NCBI GenBank assembly: GCA_002698965.1
Contig: PAAT01000165.1
Coordinates: 47,085 to 93,457, forward strand
DNA from: Rhodopirellula sp.
GTDB lineage: Bacteria; Planctomycetota; Planctomycetia; Pirellulales; Pirellulaceae
Direction of reading: 5' to 3'
DNA: 46,373 nt
The notes beneath the pieces are model-generated. The model saw only the letters and a program-made list of their open reading frames with translations. It was not told the origin of the DNA and ran no database searches. Shown piece by piece: positions 17,958 through 25,653 of the stretch (positions are counted from its first letter, which is position 1; each line of letters opens with the position of its first letter). The position numbers and the translations under genes are program-made.

Positions 17958-18007
17958 TAATTTTCTTTCGTTGTATTGTAGGTCAAAGCTCTCCAGCTTT
18001 CGTAGCC

Positions 18008-19750
18008 TTAAATGGCCAGTTCCGGAAAGATCTGCCTCAGTTGATCGGTGAGATAGGCATCAACCTCAAACGCACTTTCTAAATGCATAACACGCTCAGC
18101 AATCTCTTCGCATTGTTTAATACTGACACTCCGACAAACCTGTTTAATTTCAGGCACCGAACTCGGCGGTACACTCAAAGAGCGTAAGCCTAACCCGAGT
18201 AGGAGAGGTACATACTTAGGCGATGTACTCATTTCACCACAAAGGTTGACAGGAACACCAAATTCGGCAGATTGAAGAATCGTCGACTGAATCAGCCTTA
18301 GCACAGCCGGATCGCTGGCACGATATAGGTTGGCCACGTCCTTATTGCTACGATCCACTGCCAGGCAGTATTGAATGAGGTCATTTGTCCCGATACTGAC
18401 AAAGTCCACTTCTTTGAGGAACTTATCAAGCATCAGTACGGCTGATGGCACCTCCACCATAATTCCAATTTCAAGCTTTTCTTCAAGCTCGTATCCGTCT
18501 TCGATCAGGTCTTCCATAGTATCAATCAACAGCATCTTGGCCTGACGTAACTCCTGTAATGTAGCGATCATCGGGAACATGACTCGCACTGGCCCGAGGG
18601 CACTAGCACGAATTAATGCTCGCAACTGAACTCTGAACAAATCCAGATTACGTAAGGACAAGCGAATACTGCGAACACCCAAAAACGGATTATTCTCTTC
18701 TTCATGCCGCGGCAACTGACCAAGTTTGTCAGCGCCCAAGTCAAGCGTTCGAAAAACAACCTGACGATTATCCATTGACTGGATCACATGAGCATACGCT
18801 CGGTAGTGATCCTCTTCGGTTGGCTCTTCATCCGCTCCAAGATAAAGAAATTCGGTTCGATACAAACCGATGCCGTCAGCTCCGCGTTCGCGGCAGGCAT
18901 TTACCTCGTGCGGAAACTCGATGTTAGCACCCAACTGGATACGAACACCATCTTTTGTTTCCGCTGGTAAATCCCGTAACACGGATAATTCCGCAGCCAA
19001 ACTGCGGTGTTGTTCTAGTTCTTCCTGATAACGACGAAGTGTTTTATCATCGGGGTTGAGAACAACCTGACCATGATCGCCGTCAACTATAACAACATCA
19101 CCACCCGACACGTCTGTCAGAAAGTGCCCGGTGCCCACCACAGCGGGAATTTCAAGCCCCTTAGCAACGATTGCTGTATGAGAGCTTGGGCCGCCTACTT
19201 CTGTAGCAAATCCCAAGACAAAGCGAGGATCGAGCTTCGCGGTTTCACTCGGCGTCAGGTTATGTGCCAACACTATGGCGGGCGTGGAAATCTTACTCAG
19301 AGATTCACGACGACGACCGAGTAGTTTGCCAAGCAGATTCTTTTCCAGATCAAAGAAATCATGAGCTCGTTCAGCCATATAATGATCATCCAGTTCCTGA
19401 AAGATCTTGGCGTAACGACGGAGCGTTTTGGACACAGCATATTCAGCTGAATGATGCTTGGCTGTGATCATGGAAGTCACTTCATTGACCAATGTCGGAT
19501 CCTGAAGCATTTGCAGGTGAGCTGCAAAAATAGCACCATATTGCTGACCTAGCTGATTGGAGATTCTTGTCTGATTACGTGAGATATCGGCCGCCACGCT
19601 ATCAAATGCGTGTTGCATGCGCAGCAGTTCGTCATCCACCGCATCTCGAGTTACGAAACGCGTTGGAATCCGAAAACCCTCGTTATCAATGACCACAACT
19701 TCTCCAATGGCCACGCCTGGAGAAACTGGGATACCCTCAAGTATCTGCAT
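18008..19750 (-). CDS. ptsI: Phosphoenolpyruvate-protein phosphotransferase (PTS enzyme I)
   Basis: Enzyme I transfers phosphate from phosphoenolpyruvate to HPr in the cytoplasm. The ATG at 19750 is chosen because GAGGA lies 5 bases upstream and the protein then begins MQILEGIPVSPGVAIG, as in the family; an upstream TTG (19774) would add eight residues. Length is 580 residues, normal for EI. Visible sites are the active histidine in GGPSSHTAIVAKG (H191) and the PEP-domain cysteine in VNLCGEMS (C504), with the TEFLYLG and FVSIGTNDLIQY segments. There is no N-terminal GAF domain, so it is PtsI rather than PtsP. HPr and an EIIA are encoded upstream on the same strand, but no EIIB/EIIC permease is in the window. 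Confidence 0.96.
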   Translation of the reverse strand: MQILEGIPVSPGVAIGEVVVIDNEGFRIPTRFVTRDAVDDELLRMQHAFDSVAADISRNQTRISNQLGQQYGAIFAAHLQMLQDPTLVNEVTSMITAKHHSAEYAVSKTLRRYAKIFQELDDHYMAERAHDFFDLEKNLLGKLLGRRRESLSKISTPAIVLAHNLTPSETAKLDPRFVLGFATEVGGPSSHTAIVAKGLEIPAVVGTGHFLTDVSGGDVVIVDGDHGQVVLNPDDKTLRRYQEELEQHRSLAAELSVLRDLPAETKDGVRIQLGANIEFPHEVNACRERGADGIGLYRTEFLYLGADEEPTEEDHYRAYAHVIQSMDNRQVVFRTLDLGADKLGQLPRHEEENNPFLGVRSIRLSLRNLDLFRVQLRALIRASALGPVRVMFPMIATLQELRQAKMLLIDTMEDLIEDGYELEEKLEIGIMVEVPSAVLMLDKFLKEVDFVSIGTNDLIQYCLAVDRSNKDVANLYRASDPAVLRLIQSTILQSAEFGVPVNLCGEMSTSPKYVPLLLGLGLRSLSVPPSSVPEIKQVCRSVSIKQCEEIAERVMHLESAFEVDAYLTDQLRQIFPELAI

Positions 19751-20005
19751 TACATTCCTCGTACCTACATCCAAACCCCATCAATCTTCAAACCATGGAT
19801 AGTTTTTAACGGTTCGAATACGATCGGTGGATGTCGGTAACCACCGTCAGCATCAATGCGTCCGGCAGCAAAATGTGCGTTTAGTCCTATTAAGCAATAA
19901 CTATCAATGTCTGCTTAACGGCAAAAATTTTGACGGAGTGGCCATGTCTTAAATCAGGATTAGTTTGTCGAAGTTTTTTATGACTCCGACTTCATACTCA
20001 AAGTT

Positions 20006-20281
20006 CTACTCATCAAAACCTGATTCGACCAATTGACTCAGCTGTTGCACAGCCAGGTCTGCATCCGTACCTTCTGCCCGGATAATTAACCGGACACCTT
20101 GCGTTGCTCCTAAAGTCAGAATCGAAAGAATGCTTTTACCATCCACCGATTCCTCTCCGCGAGTAACTGAAATCTGAGAATTAAATTGATTTGCAATCTG
20201 CGCGAACAAACTGGCCGGACGGGCATGCAAGCCCTCCTCATTCGAGATGGTTACCGACTTCGTTCGTATCTCCGATGACAT
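20006..20281 (-). CDS. ptsH: HPr family phosphocarrier protein
   Basis: With the ATG at 20281 the protein has 91 residues, the normal HPr length; the longer reading begins with TTG two codons earlier. The phosphorylated histidine lies in EEGLHARPAS and the regulatory-serine region reads VDGKSILSILTLGA. HPr receives phosphate from EI and passes it to EIIA proteins. A serine at the Ser46 position is present, but no HPr kinase gene is in the window, so Ser phosphorylation cannot be inferred. The protein may be an NPr-like regulatory carrier, given the PtsN-type EIIA next to it. Gaps of 195 bases to ptsN and 255 bases to ptsI are long for an operon and leave room for separate promoters. Confidence 0.95.
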   Translation of the reverse strand: MSSEIRTKSVTISNEEGLHARPASLFAQIANQFNSQISVTRGEESVDGKSILSILTLGATQGVRLIIRAEGTDADLAVQQLSQLVESGFDE

Positions 20282-20476
20282 GATCAATTTCTCGAGATCC
20301 TCGTGTCCTATCTAAATGTTTGTCTTTCTTAGTTTCCATTACTTTTAGGCTGCAATTAACATTCTTCAAGTTCTTTCCGCTTCACCGATTCGCCCCACTA
20401 AAGTTGGGCGTTTCGTGAACGCGAGCCGAGACATCGGGCAACCTAAAATGAATGCTAAGTAAGCCTATGCTGACAG

Positions 20477-20953
20477 CTAGGAGGCGAACTGATTATTGTC
20501 CGCTTCTTCTAATAGCTGGGCGATATCACCGGCCACCTTACTCTGTTTGAGAAAGCGACAAAATGTATCATCTCGAAGTTGACGAGAGATATTCTCCAGA
20601 GCACGCAGGTGGTCGCCAGGGCGGTCCGGATGAGATACCAGCAAGAATAGCAGCTGAACAGGCTCTCCATCTAAACTGTCAAATTCAACGCCTTCGGCAC
20701 TGACACCGACGGTTCCAATCAAGCTCTCAACGCTTGAATGTTTTGTGTGAGGGACAGCTACACCGCGTCCGATGCCGGTACTTCCCAATTCTTCTCGTTT
20801 CATGATTGCCTCAACAATCGAGTCATGGTCTTCTTCCTTGACCTGACCTGCCGAAACCAAAGAACTGACAAGTTCCTGAATGACACCGATTTTATCGGTT
20901 GCCTTAATATCCACGCAAATAGCGGATTCACACATGAAGTCTGCAAATTTCAT
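20477..20953 (-). CDS. ptsN: PTS IIA component, PtsN/fructose type
   Basis: This 158-residue protein is a single EIIA(Ntr/Fru) domain. The phosphorylation site is GIGRGVAVPHTKH, with the active His in VPHTKH, and LFLLVSHPDRPGDHLRALENISRQL is the characteristic second half. No EIIB or EIIC is fused to it. AAGGA lies 10 bases before the ATG. PtsN proteins receive phosphate from an EI-HPr or EI(Ntr)-NPr chain and act as regulators of potassium transport, phosphate starvation or envelope stress rather than in sugar uptake. In proteobacteria ptsN follows rpoN and hpf; here hpf precedes it but no rpoN is found. The regulatory target in this organism is unknown. Confidence 0.92.
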   Translation of the reverse strand: MKFADFMCESAICVDIKATDKIGVIQELVSSLVSAGQVKEEDHDSIVEAIMKREELGSTGIGRGVAVPHTKHSSVESLIGTVGVSAEGVEFDSLDGEPVQLLFLLVSHPDRPGDHLRALENISRQLRDDTFCRFLKQSKVAGDIAQLLEEADNNQFAS

Positions 20954-21345
20954 TGCAATTGATTCCTTAGATTAATCTATAACCTATTTGAGCAATCCTG
21001 CAGATTCGTCAGACAGAAATAGAACACCCGCTCCACATCCACAAAGAGCAAATCGGGAACTAATGTCTTTCTATAGAGGAGAGTAACCGTCGTTTTAACA
21101 CACTAGGTATAAAAACGATCGTTCCTTACTTCATAGACTGAATGCACTGGCGTGATTATCACCCGGAACATTCAGACCCATGTCGAACTACCTGACCAGC
21201 CGCATTTAGTCCTTTGCCCTGATTTATATGTAATCAGTAGCAGGTAACGCTGAGCTGTCTTTATATCTCTAGCACAAACGGTAATTCGCTGCTGGTTTAC
21301 TATCCTACCTTCTAACTCATCCCGCAACCGGGAAGATCAAATGGG
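20954..21345 (-). other. Gap between hpf and ptsN, no gene seen
   Basis: These 392 bases separate two same-strand genes. I see no ORF with family features, no strong terminator hairpin and no sigma54-type TGGC-N8-TTGC box. The length suggests that ptsN has its own promoter, but I could not place one. Confidence 0.4.
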
Positions 21346-21696
21346 TTAGTTCGCCTCAGGTCTAAAATCGTGCACCGCCGATCGCTTGCCATGGGGCGAA
21401 CGATGTTTGTGTTTCTTCTTATCCTTGTAACGTCTTATTTGCTGTTCCAATTTCCGTTCGGCGCCCATGACGGCAGCTACTATACTTGGTGCCGTATAAG
21501 TCGCTACAAAGTCGTCGTGGCGTTCAAGAGTAGCCCGGATTTCCGCAACAGGGCTTTCTTGATGCTCCAAATCAACCGTCACTTCGATAGACGTCAAACG
21601 GTTATAAAATCGAAGTAATTTTCCGATTTTTCCCTGAATCCGCTCTTGAGTGCGGTGACCTATATGACCGTGCCTTGCAGAGATACCAATTAGCAT
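21346..21696 (-). CDS. hpf: Ribosome hibernation promoting factor, short form
   Basis: The ATG at 21696 is preferred over 21726 because a full AAGGAGG lies 6 bases upstream and the protein then starts MLIGISARHGHIG, as in the family. The 116-residue product has the HPF/RaiA beta-alpha-beta-beta-beta-alpha pattern: RTQERIQGKIGKLLRFYNRLTSIEVTVD, then ATLERHDDFVATYTAPSIVAAVMGAERKLEQQIRRYKDKKK. It binds the 30S decoding region and inactivates ribosomes in stationary phase or starvation. The C-terminal dimerisation domain of long HPF is absent; instead there is a short basic tail with HKHRSPHGKR. It is the first gene of the hpf-ptsN-ptsH-ptsI-rng-rplU row. Confidence 0.9.
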   Translation of the reverse strand: MLIGISARHGHIGHRTQERIQGKIGKLLRFYNRLTSIEVTVDLEHQESPVAEIRATLERHDDFVATYTAPSIVAAVMGAERKLEQQIRRYKDKKKHKHRSPHGKRSAVHDFRPEAN

Positions 21697-21702
21697 GCTC
21701 AC

Positions 21703-21709
21703 CCTCCTT
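21703..21709 (-). promoter_or_regulatory. Strong Shine-Dalgarno of hpf
   Basis: AAGGAGG on the minus strand, 6 bases before the ATG at 21696. It decides the hpf start and stands out because most genes here have weak or no Shine-Dalgarno sequences. Confidence 0.8.
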
Positions 21710-21748
21710 TTGAATAGAGTAACCAAAAAGGTATACTAGTCGGAGAAG

Positions 21749-21768
21749 AAAAAGCCGTCATGGCTTTT
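21749..21768 (-). terminator. Terminator-like hairpin upstream of hpf
   Basis: A 7-bp stem, AAAAGCC (21750-21756) and GGCTTTT (21762-21768), closes a 5-base loop, and on the minus strand is followed by T then CTTCTCC. It lies about 55 bases before the hpf start. It could stop read-through from the FecR-like gene or act as an attenuator in the hpf leader. The stem is short and AT-rich, so this is tentative. Confidence 0.35.
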
Positions 21769-22169
21769 GGCCCGGCCCTTATGACAGGACCTCAGCCGTT
21801 CGGCATTGCTTCTTAGATTGTGCAATTGTGGTCAAATCACCAGAGAACGAACGCGTTGGCTAGGAAACCATCGGCCGTCAAACTCTGACAGTTCGACCAA
21901 TTTAGTTTACCCCCATCCCCGTAAGTAGGAAAGGGTAGCTTTTTCCCGCTTTTCACGATTCCCTAGATTTCTCTTGCTGTAACTTCGAATCACTGCGATT
22001 CTCAACCCGAATTGTCAAATACAAACAGGACTGGACTCTTAGTATTTGAATCAAATGCTATGAAATTAATGGTTTCCCATAAAATACGGGTGAAGAGGGG
22101 GAGTTGAGTACTCACAGAGATGTTTTTTAATTAGCAACCTAAGCTTTAACATCCTGCCACCTTTCACTA
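21769..22169 (-). other. Gap between FecR-like gene and hpf leader, no gene seen
   Basis: About 400 bases without a credible coding region. I saw only short palindromes, such as TGAGTACTCA near 22110, that occur by chance. The hpf promoter must lie in or beside it. Confidence 0.4.
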
Positions 22170-24146
22170 TCAGTTACTCTCAGAGAGCAAGCTAATCACG
22201 AAATTTGGATTCGCATTGGCGAGTTTACCTTCCGACAGTAACTGTTCCCATTCACGGATTGGGAGTGTCTGACGCTGGGGAATTTCTTCAGGCTTGTAAA
22301 GCAAAGTTTTAGTCGTGATTCGCTTCAGACGCTCAAACGTAATCACTCGTGAAACGGTCACCTTAGACTTCAACTGCTGAACCATTTCATCCGCCACGCC
22401 TGCAAGCAATTGTTCATCATCATATTCTGACAAAAAGGATAAAACCTGCTGGGTCTTATCACCTGAATAAGAACTCAAAGCTGCTTCCATCAAACGACGA
22501 CTAGCCATATCACGATGGTAATATTCTTGCAACAATCGAACATCCTGATACCAGAGTGCTCGATAATCTCGATTATCCAAAAGCCCCACTGCAGCGTTGG
22601 CAATCCCCAATTCCAATAAGCCATAAGCAGCCAAACGGCGAACATTGATCAATCGATGGGCTTCATAAACTTGCTGTAACGATTCAATCAAATCATCAGA
22701 ATCCGATAACCGATCAATAAACTCAGTACGCGCTTGTTCCATAATTGAGTCCGACTCGAACCCGTTTGCCCAAGCAGGAAGACTCGAAGCTTGAGCCATC
22801 GACGTATTTCCTGAAAAGAACGTATAGACTGTAATACCTTCAGGATCGGCTTCCGATGCCTGCTGAACAGCCTCAAGCCCTGTGACCGTCACTGACTGAC
22901 TGCAAAACAGACGCACTGCTCGATTTATTTGTCCATTGGCCAACTGAAATGGCACAGACTCTAAGGCAGCCACCGCGTAGGCACCGTTTAAGTCGAGATC
23001 AAACTCAGTCTCACCAGCCAGCAAACGAATTTTGAGATCACTGTTGTCGCTGCCCTGAACAACAATCTTGCCATGATGTACCTGTAAGCCCAAACGAGCT
23101 TTCTCAATTAACGAGGACTCTACTTTCGTCGCACCGACAAGCGTTAACTTCACTCCATCATTGAATAATAATTCAGGACGGAAGCCTTCCAGTCCCAGAA
23201 CAATCTCGCCAACGTTTATCGAACTGCCTGACACTAATCTAGTGACCATCCCGTCTGACGGTCGCAACAAGGGCTGGCTATCAGACAGCAGCTCCGCAAA
23301 AGATTCTTGAGTTGTAAAAACAGCCGCCGTCTTTTCTACGGTAACAACCTCTGGCATTGCTACCGTCTGAGTGATGTCTAGCCCTTCGGATACTGCTATA
23401 GGTTGGACAATATTTTCAGGTAATACATTCAATGTCTGATCATCTTGCGTACTGTCGACTTGCTCTTTTTCATTCTTGGCACTATCGATATTGCCTGATT
23501 CAGCAGGATCACCAAACATGGAACCAACCCATGGATGTGTATTATCGAATGGTCCAATAGCTCGTAAACCGATGATCATCATCAAACTAAGAAAGGTCAT
23601 GATTACCGTGGCTTGCCAAAGAGGATGAGCTTTTTTCTTTATATATTCGGGGACCCCAGCCGGCTTAGGTTCAATCAAGTTCTCTAGGACAGACTTTGGC
23701 TGGGATTCTGTCTCTGCCAACTCTTGGGTCTTGGCGAGAGAAGCTTCGACCATACTCAGTACGCGATCCCGCATTTCATTTTCGACTGTGACGGGTTGAT
23801 CAATACAAATCGAAAGAATGCTGTGGCAGCAAGCCACTTCACTGAGGAACATATCGGATTCAAGGCAAACCTTTTCAAATCCCGGAATACGTGTCTCATC
23901 CAACGTATTATCGAGATATTCAGCGACGGAATTTGGATCACCGCCAATACCTCGACCATCCAGCGGCGGTGCATTCAAATTAGCTTTACGAGTCGAACTA
24001 AGAGTACGATAGACCAACTCACTGGCAAACTCACTTTCGCTAATCTTAGATCCCAATACCTCAGCGTCATTTGGTTCTAGAATATTGTCGAGATAAGCTA
24101 ACATCGTCCGTAATGTTAATCGCATGGCTGAACCTGTTCTTTCCAT
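22170..24146 (-). CDS. Anti-sigma/FecR-like planctomycete membrane protein
   Basis: The 658-residue protein has a cytoplasmic N-terminal part of about 175 residues, one membrane segment (about 177-197, preceded by the positive YIKKKAHPLW) and a large extracytoplasmic part. The N-terminal region contains two similar blocks, MLAYLDNILEPNDAEVLG (15-32) and VAEYLDNTLDETRIPGFE (74-91), each followed by a helix. They look like a duplicated anti-sigma-like module. The outer part has a FecR-like beta region (about 285-430, with GLQVHHGKIVVQGSDNSDLKIRLLAG) and a helical C-terminal part. Such proteins are believed to hold or sense with an ECF sigma factor, but no sigma gene is in the window. The ATG at 24125 (MRLTLRTMLAYLDN) is an equally likely start. 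Function is inferred from architecture only. Confidence 0.65.
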   Translation of the reverse strand: MERTGSAMRLTLRTMLAYLDNILEPNDAEVLGSKISESEFASELVYRTLSSTRKANLNAPPLDGRGIGGDPNSVAEYLDNTLDETRIPGFEKVCLESDMFLSEVACCHSILSICIDQPVTVENEMRDRVLSMVEASLAKTQELAETESQPKSVLENLIEPKPAGVPEYIKKKAHPLWQATVIMTFLSLMMIIGLRAIGPFDNTHPWVGSMFGDPAESGNIDSAKNEKEQVDSTQDDQTLNVLPENIVQPIAVSEGLDITQTVAMPEVVTVEKTAAVFTTQESFAELLSDSQPLLRPSDGMVTRLVSGSSINVGEIVLGLEGFRPELLFNDGVKLTLVGATKVESSLIEKARLGLQVHHGKIVVQGSDNSDLKIRLLAGETEFDLDLNGAYAVAALESVPFQLANGQINRAVRLFCSQSVTVTGLEAVQQASEADPEGITVYTFFSGNTSMAQASSLPAWANGFESDSIMEQARTEFIDRLSDSDDLIESLQQVYEAHRLINVRRLAAYGLLELGIANAAVGLLDNRDYRALWYQDVRLLQEYYHRDMASRRLMEAALSSYSGDKTQQVLSFLSEYDDEQLLAGVADEMVQQLKSKVTVSRVITFERLKRITTKTLLYKPEEIPQRQTLPIREWEQLLSEGKLANANPNFVISLLSESN

Positions 24147-24292
24147 GAATCCATTTAGATTGTTTTCTGCCTATTGCACTTCCGTGCACAAAAGGCTCTA
24201 TAGTATTAGTGGTAAGTTCTTCCTAAATCCGTACAATTTTCTGGAAAGATTCCTTTAATTTCCATCGTTGTTCATAAACACAAAAACCTCCT

Positions 24293-25612
24293 GTGAATTC
24301 ACTGTTTGAAGCGTCCGAACAATCCAATCTGGAGCGAGCCAAGCCTCTGGCTGCTCGAATGCGCCCGACAAATCTAACTGAATTCGTAGGTCAGCAGCAT
24401 TTTTTAGGAGAAGGCAAGTTACTAAGTCGACTTTTACAGGCCGACCGACTCGGATCGGTTATTTTTTTCGGTCCACCTGGCTGTGGCAAAACGACACTAG
24501 CTCAGCTGCTTGCCACTGAAACCAAAAGCACATTTTGTCAGCTGAGTGCTGTTACCAGCGGCGTCAAAGATCTTCGGGAGGTTCTCGAGACCGCTCAAAA
24601 TGAACTGCGATCGGGTGGTTCTCGTACTTTGCTGTTTATCGATGAAATCCACCGCTTTAACAAAGCTCAGCAGGATGCCCTGCTACCTGATGTAGAAAAC
24701 GGTGTCATCACTCTAGTCGGAGCCACAACCTCTAATCCGTTCTTTGCTGTCAATAACGCTCTCACAAGCCGAAGTACAATCTTTCAGTTCGAACCATTGG
24801 CCGTAGACGACATCGAGCCATTACTTGACCGTGCATTAAACGATCAATTTCGAGGTCTTGGGCGATATGACGTGACTTTAACAGAGGATGCCCGAACGTT
24901 TATTGCGGAAGTATCAGATGGTGATGCCCGACGAGCACTATCCATCCTGGAAATCGGAGTGCTCTCGAGCGACAAATTTCCGCTTGAATTTAATCGCGCC
25001 CTTGCTGAGGAATCGATTCAACGCAAGGCGATGCAATATGATGCGGGCGGCGACGAACATTACGATGTGGCCAGTGCATTGATTAAGAGTATCCGCGGGA
25101 GTGATGTTGATGCCGGTATTTACTGGCTCGCGCGTATGCTGGAAGGTGGGGAAGACATACGCTTTGTTTGCCGTCGATTGGTTATCCTTGCCAGCGAAGA
25201 CATTGGAAATGCCGACCCACATGCCCTCTCTGTAGCGGTCGCCTGCATGCAGGCATGCGAGTTCATTGGTCTGCCTGAGTGCCAGCTTACCCTCTGCCAA
25301 ACCGTTGCTTACTTAGCATGTGCACCCAAATCAAACGCCTCAACAGTTGCAATCAATGAAGCTCGCAGCGACATTCGTAACGGCCGAACGGTGCCCGTGC
25401 CGCGAGCATTACGCGATAAACATTATTCAGGAGCAAAGCAGTTTGGTCATGGCGAAGGCTATAAGTACGCCCATAATCATGATGATGGGATTGCAACGTT
25501 TGATTATCTGGGAGTCGATAAGCAATACTACAATCCGGTCAATCGCGGGTTTGAAGCTGAGCTAAGTCGCCGACTGGAAGAAATACGAAAAAAACTGCGC
25601 GGCAATACGTAG
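24293..25612 (+). CDS. rarA: Replication-associated recombination protein A (RarA/MgsA)
   Basis: This 439-residue AAA+ ATPase is related to clamp loaders and acts at stalled replication forks with single-strand binding protein. Motifs are Walker A GPPGCGKTT (60-68), Walker B LLFIDE (113-118) followed by IHRFNKAQQDALLP, and sensor 1 in ATTSN (N148). The C-terminal tetramerisation part includes RLVILASEDIGNADPHAL and the late KFGHGEGYKYAHNH-like segment typical of RarA. The GTG start at 24293 is kept because the family begins with a short segment before LAARMRP; the first ATG, at residue 23, would delete it. The gene is divergent from the FecR-like gene and convergent with the LysM gene, 41 bases away. 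Confidence 0.95.
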   Translation: MNSLFEASEQSNLERAKPLAARMRPTNLTEFVGQQHFLGEGKLLSRLLQADRLGSVIFFGPPGCGKTTLAQLLATETKSTFCQLSAVTSGVKDLREVLETAQNELRSGGSRTLLFIDEIHRFNKAQQDALLPDVENGVITLVGATTSNPFFAVNNALTSRSTIFQFEPLAVDDIEPLLDRALNDQFRGLGRYDVTLTEDARTFIAEVSDGDARRALSILEIGVLSSDKFPLEFNRALAEESIQRKAMQYDAGGDEHYDVASALIKSIRGSDVDAGIYWLARMLEGGEDIRFVCRRLVILASEDIGNADPHALSVAVACMQACEFIGLPECQLTLCQTVAYLACAPKSNASTVAINEARSDIRNGRTVPVPRALRDKHYSGAKQFGHGEGYKYAHNHDDGIATFDYLGVDKQYYNPVNRGFEAELSRRLEEIRKKLRGNT

Positions 25613-25653
25613 CTCATTTGGCAATGATGAGTGTTTGTAATAATTTGCCGAGT

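Noticed and set aside
20954..22169. Search for rpoN or a sigma54 promoter near hpf-ptsN
   Set aside because: No sigma54 gene in the window and no TGGC-N8-TTGC box seen in the two gaps flanking hpf.
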